Shown: one piece after another, positions 23,149-29,962 of the stretch
Layout of the letters: every line of letters starts with the position of its first letter
Numbering within the stretch: position 1 is the first letter of the stretch
Source of the DNA: Caryophanales bacterium UBA4100
GTDB taxonomy: Bacteria > Bacillota > Bacilli > Paenibacillales > UBA4045
Length of the DNA: 29,962 nt
Assembly (NCBI GenBank): GCA_002383285.1
Contig: DFXU01000069.1
Span: 1-29,962 of the forward strand
Direction of reading: 5' to 3'
Notes under the pieces: model-generated
The model's database searches: none
The model's input: only the letters and a program-made list of their open reading frames with translations
What the model was told of the DNA's origin: nothing
Program-made: the position numbers and the translations under genes

Positions 23149-23175
23149 GGTGGGAGGATATTCCGCTAAAACCAC
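23149..23175 (+). promoter_or_regulatory. rplA leader hairpin, candidate L1-binding autoregulatory element, copy 2
   Basis: GGTGGGAGG (23149-23157) repeats the rplK leader sequence exactly. GTGG (23150-23153) pairs with CCAC (23172-23175), and GGA (23156-23158) pairs with TCC (23162-23164), with GA facing GCTAAAA in the internal loop. It ends only a few bases before AAGGAGG (23178-23184), so folding or protein binding could affect rplA translation. Confidence 0.55.
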
Positions 23176-23192
23176 AAAAGGAGGAATGTAAG

Positions 23193-23885
23193 ATGGCTGA
23201 TCATGGCAAAAGATATCAGGAAGTCGCTAAACTTGTTGACGTGAACGCCACCTATGACCCTGCGCAAGCATTGGATTTGGTCAAACAAACAGCGAAAGCT
23301 AAATTTGACGAAACCGTTGATGTAGCCGTTCGTCTTGGTGTCGATCCGAAGAAACAGGATCAGAACGTAAGAGGTGTAGTAGTTCTACCTCACGGAACAG
23401 GTAAAACTCAAACTGTTCTAGTATTCGCAAAAGGCGACAAAGCCAAAGAAGCTGAAGCAGCTGGAGCGGATTTTGTCGGTGACCAAGATTTGATCACGAA
23501 GATCCAACAGGGTTGGTTTGAGTTTGATGTATGTGTGGCTACGCCAGACATGATGGCTGAGGTTGGTAAATTGGGTCGTCTTCTCGGCGGTAAAGGTTTA
23601 ATGCCGAATCCGAAGGCTGGCACAGTTACTTTCGACGTTACTAAAGCGGTAAATGAAATCAAAGCTGGTAAAATTGAGTTCCGTCTCGATAAAGCCGGTC
23701 AGGTTCATGCGCCAATTGGTAAGGTTTCATTCGATGCTGTGAAGCTGAATGAGAATTTCAAAGCGTTGATCGATGCTCTGACTCGCGCAAAGCCAGCGTC
23801 CGCTAAAGGTGTATACATGCGTAATATTGCTGTATCCTCTACAATGGGCCCTAGCGTTCGTGTGAACCTACAAGCAATCAAATAG
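23193..23885 (+). CDS. rplA: Ribosomal protein uL1 (RplA)
   Basis: A 230-residue protein of the L1 stalk. It shows FDETVDVAVRLGVDPKKQDQ, VVLPHGTGKTQTVLVFAKG, the signature segment GKLGRLLGGKGLMPNPKAGTV and a C-terminal MGPSVRVNL. In many bacteria L1 represses its own operon. ATG 23193 follows AAGGAGG (23178-23184) by 8 bases. The much longer open frame upstream from 23112 covers the leader hairpin and is discounted. Confidence 0.97.
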   Translation: MADHGKRYQEVAKLVDVNATYDPAQALDLVKQTAKAKFDETVDVAVRLGVDPKKQDQNVRGVVVLPHGTGKTQTVLVFAKGDKAKEAEAAGADFVGDQDLITKIQQGWFEFDVCVATPDMMAEVGKLGRLLGGKGLMPNPKAGTVTFDVTKAVNEIKAGKIEFRLDKAGQVHAPIGKVSFDAVKLNENFKALIDALTRAKPASAKGVYMRNIAVSSTMGPSVRVNLQAIK

Positions 23886-23893
23886 CAATATGA

Positions 23894-23922
23894 TTGACTT
23901 CCGTTAACGGAAGTGATATTAT
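23894..23922 (+). promoter_or_regulatory. rplJ-rplL promoter containing an 18-bp palindrome
   Basis: TTGACT (23894-23899) and TATTAT (23917-23922) have a 17-base spacer, predicting a start near 23929. A perfect palindrome, ACTTCCGTTAACGGAAGT (23897-23914), overlaps the last -35 bases and nearly fills the spacer. It could be an operator, or the hairpin of a weak terminator for rplKA; no T-tract follows, which favours the first. Confidence 0.8.
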
Positions 23923-23928
23923 AGACCC

Positions 23929-24080
23929 CGTTGCTATTTAACTGAATAGAATTGTACTACCGTAGACGTAGGTGCTAAGGAATCGATATATCGATCCACA
24001 GCTTAATTTCCTGCCGAGGTGATATCATACATGTTAATCATGCATTGTTATGCCTTCGTAGTCTACGGAGGCATTTTTCT
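23929..24080 (+). promoter_or_regulatory. L10 leader with transcription attenuator
   Basis: The conserved Bacillota L10(L12)4-binding leader: ACCGTAGACGTAGGTGC (from 23959), a central hairpin with the palindrome ATCGATATATCGAT (23982-23995), then CCTGCCGAGGTG (from 24010). A terminator follows: ATGCCTTCGT (24050-24059) pairs with ACGGAGGCAT (24065-24074), 10 bp with one G-T, loop AGTCT, then T5. CCGTAGAC (23960-23967) is exactly complementary to GTCTACGG (24061-24068), giving the competing antiterminator. Excess L10-L12 binding to the leader should release the terminator and reduce rplJL expression. Confidence 0.9.
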
Positions 24081-24121
24081 TTTTGTTCACAACGTACTTT
24101 TTATATGGAGGTGTAATTAGA

Positions 24122-24631
24122 ATGCCGAATGATAAAGTGTTGAACGAGAAAGCCGAGTTGGTTTCCTTAACTGTAAACAGACTTCGTGAGAGCACGTGCA
24201 CAGTCGTGACGGATTATCGTGGATTGAATGTGGCTCAAGCAACTGAGCTACGTAAGAAATTACGTGAAGCAGGTATCGAATTTCAGGTTTTGAAGAACTC
24301 CTTGACTCGACGTGCCACAGCTTTAACCGAGCTCACTGAATTGGACGCTCAGCTTACTGGACCGACAGCTATTGCTTTTACCACTGGTGATATCGTAGCT
24401 CCTGCTAAGATTCTTACTGAGTTCGCGAAGAAGAATGACGCGCTAAAGGTAAAGGGCGGAATCGTTGAAGGTAAAGTAGTTGGCTATGATCAGATTAAGA
24501 TGTTAGCTGATCTACCATCACGCGAAGGCATGTTGTCCATGCTTCTCAGCGTGCTTCAAGCGCCAGTTCGCAACTTCGCATATGCTGTTAAAGCAGTTGC
24601 AGAGAAGCAAGAAGGCGGAGCATCCGCTTAG
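24122..24631 (+). CDS. rplJ: Ribosomal protein uL10 (RplJ)
   Basis: A 169-residue stalk base protein that anchors L7/L12 dimers. VVTDYRGLNVAQATELRKKLREAGIEFQVLKNSL is the rRNA-binding globular domain, GPTAIAFTTGD follows, and the C-terminal helix (LSVLQAPVRNFAYAVKAVAEKQ) binds L12. ATG 24122 follows GGAGGTG (24107-24113) by 8 bases. It lies behind the L10 leader and is autoregulated. Confidence 0.97.
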   Translation: MPNDKVLNEKAELVSLTVNRLRESTCTVVTDYRGLNVAQATELRKKLREAGIEFQVLKNSLTRRATALTELTELDAQLTGPTAIAFTTGDIVAPAKILTEFAKKNDALKVKGGIVEGKVVGYDQIKMLADLPSREGMLSMLLSVLQAPVRNFAYAVKAVAEKQEGGASA

Positions 24632-24683
24632 ACAGCATGACCAGAATGTATAACAAAAACAACTATTATATGGAGGTATAACC

Positions 24684-25049
24684 ATGAGTAATGCACAAAT
24701 ATTAGAAGCGATTAAAGGTATGACTATTCTTGAGTTGAATGATTTAGTGAAAGCGATCGAGGAAGAATTCGGCGTAACTGCAGCTGCACCAGTAGCTGCT
24801 GGCGGTGGCGGAGCTGCTGTTGCTGAAGTAGTTGAGCAATCAGAGTTTGATGTAATTCTAGTTGAAGCTGGAGCATCGAAAATTAACGTAATTAAGGCAG
24901 TTCGTGAAATCACGGGTCTTGGCTTGAAAGAGGCAAAAGATCTTGTTGATAGCGCGCCTAAAGCGATTAAAGAAAAAGTATCAAAAGAAGAAGCAGATGC
25001 AGTTAATGCTAAGTTAACTGAAGCTGGAGCAAAAGTAGAAGTTAAGTAG
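24684..25049 (+). CDS. rplL: Ribosomal protein bL12 (RplL, L7/L12)
   Basis: A 121-residue acidic stalk protein. The N-terminal dimerisation domain (IKGMTILELNDLVKAIEEEFGV) leads into an Ala/Gly-rich hinge (about 34-52, AAPVAAGGGGAAVAE). The C-terminal factor-binding domain follows (INVIKAVREITGLGLKEAKDLVDSAP). It is 52 bases after rplJ, preceded by GGAGGT, and is followed by a strong terminator. Confidence 0.97.
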   Translation: MSNAQILEAIKGMTILELNDLVKAIEEEFGVTAAAPVAAGGGGAAVAEVVEQSEFDVILVEAGASKINVIKAVREITGLGLKEAKDLVDSAPKAIKEKVSKEEADAVNAKLTEAGAKVEVK

Positions 25050-25061
25050 TTTGTTATTCTT

Positions 25062-25093
25062 AAAACCCCTTGGAGTTTACTCCGAGGGGTTTT
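25062..25093 (+). terminator. Intrinsic terminator after rplL
   Basis: A 14-bp stem, AAAACCCCTTGGAG (25062-25075) with CTCCGAGGGGTTTT (25080-25093), loop TTTA; one T-G pair. Confidence 0.92.
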
Positions 25094-25128
25094 ACTCACA
25101 TATCATATGTGTTGAAAGGTGTGAATTT

Positions 25129-25725
25129 GTGTCAGAGCATTATTATACACCGAAACCAACGGTAGAACATAAGCTGCAAGTCGTTGAAGCTGAGCTAAGA
25201 GGTCGCACATTAAAATTCCAGACTGATGCTGGCGTATTTTCGAAGTCGGGAATTGATTATGGCAGTGAGCTTTTAATTGAGTCCATGCGACTTCCTACTG
25301 ATGCACGTGTGTTGGATATGGGTTGCGGCTATGGACCTATTGGTCTTAGTGCAGCGCTTCTAGCAACCGATGGCATTGTGACAATGGCAGATGTGAATGA
25401 GCGCGCACTACAACTGGCGGCTGATAATGCTAAGCTGAATCATGTTATGAATGTTCGGATGGTCCAAAGTGACTTATTCGCTGGATTAATCGATGAGGTA
25501 TTCACGCATATTCTGACAAATCCGCCGATCCGTGCCGGTAAGCAGGTTGTGCATCGACTATTCGATGAAGCTTATGATCATCTAGAAGACAATGGTGAGC
25601 TATGGATCGTCATTCAGAAGAAGCAAGGTGCGGCAAGTGCTTTTAGTAAGTTGGAGGAACGCTTTAAGAAGGTTGATGAAATAGAGAAGTCCAAGGGATA
25701 TCGAATTATTAGAGCGATCAAGTAA
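25129..25725 (+). CDS. ybxB: YbxB, RsmC-like class I methyltransferase
   Basis: A 198-residue SAM-dependent methyltransferase, the C-terminal-domain-only relative of E. coli RsmC/RlmG, probably acting on rRNA guanine N2; the target is inferred from the family. Motif I is VLDMGCGYGPIG (61-72), the acidic motif MADVNERAL (86-94), and the catalytic NPPIRAGK (131-138). The start is GTG 25129, 7 bases after AAAGGTG (25115-25121), giving the standard MSEHYY beginning; upstream in-frame codons run through the rplL terminator. The place between rplL and rpoB is conserved in Bacillales. Confidence 0.93.
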   Translation: MSEHYYTPKPTVEHKLQVVEAELRGRTLKFQTDAGVFSKSGIDYGSELLIESMRLPTDARVLDMGCGYGPIGLSAALLATDGIVTMADVNERALQLAADNAKLNHVMNVRMVQSDLFAGLIDEVFTHILTNPPIRAGKQVVHRLFDEAYDHLEDNGELWIVIQKKQGAASAFSKLEERFKKVDEIEKSKGYRIIRAIK

Positions 25726-25753
25726 TTATTAGCATGGACAATCCAAATTTTAG

Positions 25754-25782
25754 TTGACTTCGATATGGCCGTGTGATATCAT
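25754..25782 (+). promoter_or_regulatory. Sigma-A promoter of rpoB-rpoC
   Basis: TTGACT (25754-25759), 17-base spacer, TATCAT (25777-25782). It predicts a leader of almost 300 bases. A second TATAAT at 25858-25863 lacks a convincing -35. Confidence 0.75.
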
Positions 25783-26084
25783 TAAAAAATGTCAGTATAA
25801 GGATGGGCCAATTTTCTTTAGCTCATTAAAATGTCAAGATTTAATTTTTAGTCTCGATATAATATTACAGAAAGCAGTGATCTGTGATAATGATTTCATT
25901 GCAAGGATCTTCACAATCATCATTACGGCCTGAAAAGTAACCTTAAGCTAAGCCGTTTAAATTCATTTTTGAACGGAAAGACTAAGGGCTTTTCTTATTT
26001 TTGTTTTGCTTGGGATCGGTTTGGTTGCACGGTTCCTTGGGATTACATCTCGTAAAAGTCAGCTCGCATGAGGAGTGGATTCGA
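25783..26084 (+). promoter_or_regulatory. Long rpoB leader with terminator-like structure
   Basis: About 300 untranslated bases. Near the end CCGTTTAAA (25953-25961) pairs with TTTGAACGG (25968-25976, one G-T), CCTTA (25941-25945) pairs with TAAGG (25983-25987), and a U-rich tract (TTTTCTTATTTTTG, 25990-26003) follows. This looks like a terminator upstream of the coding start, hence possible attenuation. I recognise no named riboswitch. The open frame from 26001 into this region is judged non-coding. Confidence 0.5.
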
Positions 26085-29000
26085 TTGGCAGGAAATATGG
26101 TTCAGTATGGTCGTCGTCAGCGCAGGTGTTATGCGCGTATTAATGAGGTTTTGGATATTCCGAATCTCATTGAGATTCAACAGAAATCGTACGAGTGGTT
26201 TTTAGAGTCAGGATTACGTGAGATGTTCCAGGATATCTCCCCAATCCAAGATTTCACAGGTAATTTGATATTAGAGTTTATCGATTACAATTTGGGTGAG
26301 CCCAAGTATACAGTTGATGATGCCAAGGAACGCGATGTTACTTATGCCGCACCTTTACGTGTTAAGGTTCGATTGATCAACAAAGAAACAGGCGAAGTAA
26401 AGGAGCAAGAGGTGTTCATGGGCGACTTCCCTCTCATGACTGAGACAGGGACGTTCATTATCAATGGCGCTGAACGGGTTATTGTAAGTCAGCTAGTTCG
26501 TTCACCAAGCGTTTACTTCAGCACGAAAATCGATAAAAACGGTAAGAAGAATTTTACCGCTACCGTCATCCCGAATCGTGGTGCTTGGCTAGAGCTTGAA
26601 ACTGACGCCAAGGATATCATCTATGTAAGGATTGATCGTACACGTAAGATTCCAGTTACCGTGCTAGTTCGTTCATTAGGATTTGGTACTGACCAGGATG
26701 TTATCAATCTACTAGGTGATAGTGAATACATCCGTAACACCTTAGATAAAGACAATACCGATACGGCTGAGAAGGCTCTTATTGAGATTTATGAGCGTCT
26801 TCGTCCAGGTGAGCCACCTACCTTAGATAATGCTAAGAGTCTATTAGTGGCGAGATTCTTCGATCCAAAGCGATATGATCTAGCTAATGTTGGCCGTTAC
26901 AAAATTAATAAGAAGCTGCACATCAAGAATCGATTGTTTAATCAGAGATTGGCTGAAACCTTAGTCGATACCGAAACAGGTGAGATTATTGCTGAGGCTG
27001 GACAAATGATTGATCGTAGATTATTGGATACGATTCTTCCTTATCTAGAGAAGAATGTGGGCTATAAGGATTATCCTGTTGCGGGTGGCGTGTTAGATCA
27101 CGACATCATCCGATTACAGGGTGTGAAGGTATATTCGCCTGATGAGGAAGGTAAGATTATTACTGTTTTATCTAATGGTAATATCGATAAGGGAGTTAAA
27201 CATATTACCCCTGCAGATATTATTGCCTCAATCAACTATTTTATTAATTTATTACATGGCGTTGGTAACACCGATGATATTGATCACCTTGGTAACCGTC
27301 GTCTGCGCTCTGTAGGTGAATTGCTGCAGAATCAATTCCGCATTGGTTTATCTCGTATGGAGAGAGTCGTTCGCGAGAGAATGTCGATTCAGGATGCTAA
27401 TGTCATTACACCACAAGCGTTAATTAATATACGTCCGGTGATTGCATCGATTAAAGAGTTTTTCGGTAGCTCCCAGCTTTCGCAGTTTATGGATCAGACA
27501 AATCCTCTAGCAGAGCTTACGCACAAACGTCGTTTATCAGCTTTAGGGCCTGGAGGTCTAACACGGGAGCGTGCAGGCTTTGAGGTACGTGACGTGCATC
27601 ACTCACATTATGGTCGGATGTGTCCAATTGAAACGCCAGAAGGACCCAACATTGGTCTGATTAACTCCTTATCTACCTTTGCGCGAATCAATGAATATGG
27701 TTTTATCGAAACGCCATATCGTAGAGTCGATGCCAAAACTGGTATTGTTACGAAGGAAATATCATATTTGACTGCTGATGAAGAGGACAATTATATTGTC
27801 GCTCAAGCGAATGCAGAATTAACTGAGAATGATGAATTTGCGAATGCAACTACGATCGTTCGCTTTAAAGAAGAAATCATGGACGTCCCTAAAGGTCGTG
27901 TAGATTTCATGGATGTATCACCGAAGCAGGTTGTATCCGTTGCTACGGCGCTCATTCCATTCCTTGAGAACGATGACTCCAACCGTGCATTAATGGGATC
28001 AAACATGCAACGTCAAGCAGTGCCATTGCTTATTCCGAAAGCACCGCTTGTGGGTACCGGAATGGAGCACAAAGCCGCGAAGGATTCGGGCGTATGTATT
28101 GTTTCGAAGTACGATGGATTCATCGAGAAGGTCACAGCGAATGAAATTTGGCTTCGTCGCCAGGAGGTCGTTGCTGATAAGCTTGTGAACGGTGACCTTG
28201 TTAAGCATAAGCTGCATAAGTTCATGCGTTCTAACCAAGGTACATGTATTAATCAACGTCCTTTGGTTCACAAGGGCGATGTGATCAAAGCTGGAGACAT
28301 TATGGCCGACGGTCCATCAACTGAACAAGGCGAGCTAGCGCTTGGGCGCAACGTGGTAGTAGCATTCATGGCTTGGGAAGGTTACAACTATGAGGATGCG
28401 ATCTTACTTAGTGAGAAATTAGTGAAGGAAGATGTCTATACTTCCATTCACATTGAAGAGTATGAATCAGAAGCTCGGGATACGAAGCTTGGACCTGAAG
28501 AAATAACTCGCGACATCCCTAACGTAGGTGAAGATGCTCTTCGCAACCTAGATGAACGTGGAATTATTCGTGTCGGTGCGGAAATCACGGCAGGTGATAT
28601 TCTTGTTGGTAAGGTTACACCTAAGGGTGTTACCGAGCTGACCGCTGAAGAGCGACTATTACATGCTATCTTCGGAGAGAAGGCTCGTGAGGTTCGTGAT
28701 ACAAGCCTGCGTGTTCCGCATGGTTCTGATGGAATCGTGGTTGATGTTAAGGTGTTCACTCGGGAGAATGGTGATGAGCTACCTCCAGGTGTTAACCAAT
28801 TGGTGCGTGTATATATTGCTCAGAAGCGTAAGATCTCTGAGGGCGATAAGATGGCTGGTCGACATGGTAATAAGGGTGTTATTGCCCGGATATTACCTGA
28901 AGAGGATATGCCCTTTATGCCGGATGGCACACCCGTACAAGTTGTACTTAACCCATTAGGGGTACCTTCACGTATGAATATTGGTCAAGTGCTTGAGGTT

Positions 29001-29621
29001 CATCTAGGAATGGCATCGTTAGCTTTGGGAATTCATGCCTCAACACCTGTATTTGATGGAGCTAAAGAGGTTGACGTTTTCGATATCATGGAAGAAGCTG
29101 GTATGCAACGTAACGGTAAGACGAGACTGTATGACGGACGAACCGGAGATATGTTCGAACGTGAAGTTACCGTTGGCGTTATGTACATGATCAAGCTAGC
29201 ACACATGGTTGACGATAAAATTCATGCGCGTTCTACAGGTCCTTACTCGTTGGTTACACAACAGCCATTGGGTGGTAAAGCTCAGTTTGGTGGACAACGT
29301 TTTGGAGAGATGGAAGTTTGGGCGCTTGAGGCTTATGGTGCAGCCTATACATTGCAAGAGATTCTTACTGTTAAATCCGATGACGTGGTAGGTCGTGTGA
29401 AGACTTACGAATCCATTGTCAAAGGGGAGAATGTACCGGAACCAGGTGTTCCAGAGTCGTTCAAGGTATTAATCAAGGAGCTGCAAAGCCTTGGTATGGA
29501 TGTGAAGATCCTTTCTGGTAATGAAGAAGAGATTGTGATGAAAGAAATCGATGATGATGACGAGCACGGTAGCGACAAATTGAATTTGAACTTGGAAGGC
29601 ACTGAGCTTGGAATCGAGTAA
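26085..29621 (+). CDS. rpoB: RpoB, RNA polymerase beta subunit
   Basis: A 1178-residue core polymerase subunit. The start is TTG 26085 (MAGNMVQYGRRQRR), 6-8 bases after AGGAGTGG (26071-26078), matching homologue N-termini; the next ATG (26097) is too far from the site. The rifampicin-binding region, FFGSSQLSQFMDQTN to LTHKRRLSALG (459-488), has D470, H480 and S485, the sensitive form of E. coli 516, 526 and 531. Downstream, EGYNYEDAILLSE, KISEGDKMAGRHGNKGV and the C-terminal clamp QQPLGGKAQFGGQRFGEMEVWALEAYG are intact. The acidic tail is short compared with B. subtilis (1193 residues overall). Confidence 0.97.
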   Translation: MAGNMVQYGRRQRRCYARINEVLDIPNLIEIQQKSYEWFLESGLREMFQDISPIQDFTGNLILEFIDYNLGEPKYTVDDAKERDVTYAAPLRVKVRLINKETGEVKEQEVFMGDFPLMTETGTFIINGAERVIVSQLVRSPSVYFSTKIDKNGKKNFTATVIPNRGAWLELETDAKDIIYVRIDRTRKIPVTVLVRSLGFGTDQDVINLLGDSEYIRNTLDKDNTDTAEKALIEIYERLRPGEPPTLDNAKSLLVARFFDPKRYDLANVGRYKINKKLHIKNRLFNQRLAETLVDTETGEIIAEAGQMIDRRLLDTILPYLEKNVGYKDYPVAGGVLDHDIIRLQGVKVYSPDEEGKIITVLSNGNIDKGVKHITPADIIASINYFINLLHGVGNTDDIDHLGNRRLRSVGELLQNQFRIGLSRMERVVRERMSIQDANVITPQALINIRPVIASIKEFFGSSQLSQFMDQTNPLAELTHKRRLSALGPGGLTRERAGFEVRDVHHSHYGRMCPIETPEGPNIGLINSLSTFARINEYGFIETPYRRVDAKTGIVTKEISYLTADEEDNYIVAQANAELTENDEFANATTIVRFKEEIMDVPKGRVDFMDVSPKQVVSVATALIPFLENDDSNRALMGSNMQRQAVPLLIPKAPLVGTGMEHKAAKDSGVCIVSKYDGFIEKVTANEIWLRRQEVVADKLVNGDLVKHKLHKFMRSNQGTCINQRPLVHKGDVIKAGDIMADGPSTEQGELALGRNVVVAFMAWEGYNYEDAILLSEKLVKEDVYTSIHIEEYESEARDTKLGPEEITRDIPNVGEDALRNLDERGIIRVGAEITAGDILVGKVTPKGVTELTAEERLLHAIFGEKAREVRDTSLRVPHGSDGIVVDVKVFTRENGDELPPGVNQLVRVYIAQKRKISEGDKMAGRHGNKGVIARILPEEDMPFMPDGTPVQVVLNPLGVPSRMNIGQVLEVHLGMASLALGIHASTPVFDGAKEVDVFDIMEEAGMQRNGKTRLYDGRTGDMFEREVTVGVMYMIKLAHMVDDKIHARSTGPYSLVTQQPLGGKAQFGGQRFGEMEVWALEAYGAAYTLQEILTVKSDDVVGRVKTYESIVKGENVPEPGVPESFKVLIKELQSLGMDVKILSGNEEEIVMKEIDDDDEHGSDKLNLNLEGTELGIE

Positions 29622-29627
29622 CGGACT

Positions 29628-29663
29628 GAAGCCGGCTACTATTAACCATTGTAAGCCGGTTTC
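29628..29663 (+). other. Hairpin between rpoB and rpoC
   Basis: GAAGCCGGCT (29628-29637) pairs with AGCCGGTTTC (29654-29663), one G-T pair, 16-base loop. No T-tract follows, so it is more likely an RNA-stability or processing element than a terminator. Confidence 0.55.
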
Positions 29664-29708
29664 AACACAGCTCGAATAAAATCTGCACATTCTAAAGGGG
29701 GGTGCTCC

Positions 29709-29962
29709 TTGATGGACGTTAACAACTTTGAATTCATGAAAATCGGATTAGCGTCACCTGAGAAGATCCGCTCATGGTCACGTGGCGAGGTTAAAAAACC
29801 GGAGACCATCAACTACCGGACGCTAAAACCTGAAAAAGAAGGTCTGTTCTGCGAGAAAATTTTTGGACCTACAAAGGATTGGGAATGCCATTGTGGTAAA
29901 TACAAACGAGTTCGCTATAAAGGCGTGGTTTGTGATCGATGTGGTGTTGAAGTAACTCGTGC
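29709..29962 (+). CDS. rpoC: RpoC, RNA polymerase beta' subunit (5' part, cut by window end)
   Basis: The first 84 codons of a gene normally near 1200 codons. They read DVNNFEFMKIGLASPEKIRS and include the zinc-binding motif CHCGKY...CDRC with Cys at 60, 62, 75 and 78, the same numbering as B. subtilis when TTG 29709 is used as start. The ATG at 29712 is the alternative; the G-rich site at 29695-29704 would suit either. It is cotranscribed with rpoB. The frame is open at the window edge. Confidence 0.95.
   Translation, partial: MMDVNNFEFMKIGLASPEKIRSWSRGEVKKPETINYRTLKPEKEGLFCEKIFGPTKDWECHCGKYKRVRYKGVVCDRCGVEVTR

Noticed and set aside
23112..23192. Longer rplA start at 23112
   Set aside because: The extension covers the GGTGGGAGG hairpin and the AAGGAGG site; family length fits ATG 23193.
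24518..25099. 193-codon - strand open frame opposite rplL
   Set aside because: It is a shadow of the rplJ end and rplL, with no ribosome binding site or recognisable domain.
25051..25128. Longer ybxB start at 25051
   Set aside because: The codons lie inside the rplL terminator; GTG 25129 has a good ribosome binding site and the family N-terminus.
25834..25863. Second rpoB promoter with TATAAT at 25858
   Set aside because: No -35 element resembling TTGACA at 16-18 bases upstream; kept only as a remark.
26001..26084. N-terminal extension of rpoB beginning at 26001
   Set aside because: It runs through the terminator-like leader, has no ribosome binding site, and homologues start at the position of TTG 26085.

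Overview
The window is a Bacillota chromosome segment, most likely Paenibacillaceae. I infer this from the gene order (ctsR-mcsA-mcsB-clpC, radA-disA, yacL-ispD-ispF-gltX, cysE-cysS-mrnC-rlmB-rae1-sigH, rpmG-secE-nusG, rplKA, rplJL, ybxB, rpoBC), from close protein resemblance to Bacillus and Paenibacillus homologues, from AGGAGG-type ribosome binding sites, and from a base composition that looks like the low to mid 40s % GC by eye. Nearly everything runs on the + strand. The exceptions are a broken hydrolase at the left edge and one small gene at 10562-10966.

Layout. (a) 1-891 is accessory: two imperfect ~57-bp repeats, a truncated alpha/beta-hydrolase pseudogene on the - strand, and a divergent HxlR-type regulator. 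(b) 1028-5776 is the heat-shock/proteolysis operon: a sigma-A promoter overlapped downstream by a perfect CtsR box, then ctsR, mcsA, mcsB, clpC and a strong terminator. (c) 5801-7155 is a non-core insertion, an aldo/keto reductase with its own terminator and a small membrane protein, which separates clpC from radA. (d) 7195-10545 holds an unusually divergent radA, then disA (c-di-AMP synthase), then pssA (phosphatidylserine synthase), closed by an 18-bp perfect hairpin shared with a convergent small Cys-rich MazG-like gene. (e) 11177-16281 holds yacL, ispD and ispF (MEP isoprenoid pathway), gltX and a fosmidomycin-resistance (Fsr) type exporter. (f) 16312-20514 is a cysteine T-box riboswitch controlling cysE and cysS, followed by mrnC, rlmB and rae1, which all act on RNA. 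(g) 20539-21312 is sigH with its own promoter and terminator. (h) 21382-29962 is the transcription/translation block rpmG-secE-nusG, rplK-rplA, rplJ-rplL, ybxB and rpoB, with rpoC cut by the window end.

Most protein genes are textbook. The interesting content is mainly regulatory RNA and DNA: a Cys T-box, an L10 leader whose anti-terminator pairing can be read directly, two copies of one hairpin architecture (GGUGGGAGG...CCAC) in front of rplK and rplA, an 18-bp perfect palindrome filling the spacer of the rplJL promoter, and a terminator-like structure in the long rpoB leader. On the protein side, the radA gene with a non-canonical Walker A motif, the Fsr-like pump beside MEP-pathway genes, and the Cys-rich MazG-like protein deserve a second look. 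I saw no CRISPR array, phage, IS element, rRNA or tRNA gene. No clearly undescribed multi-gene system is evident.
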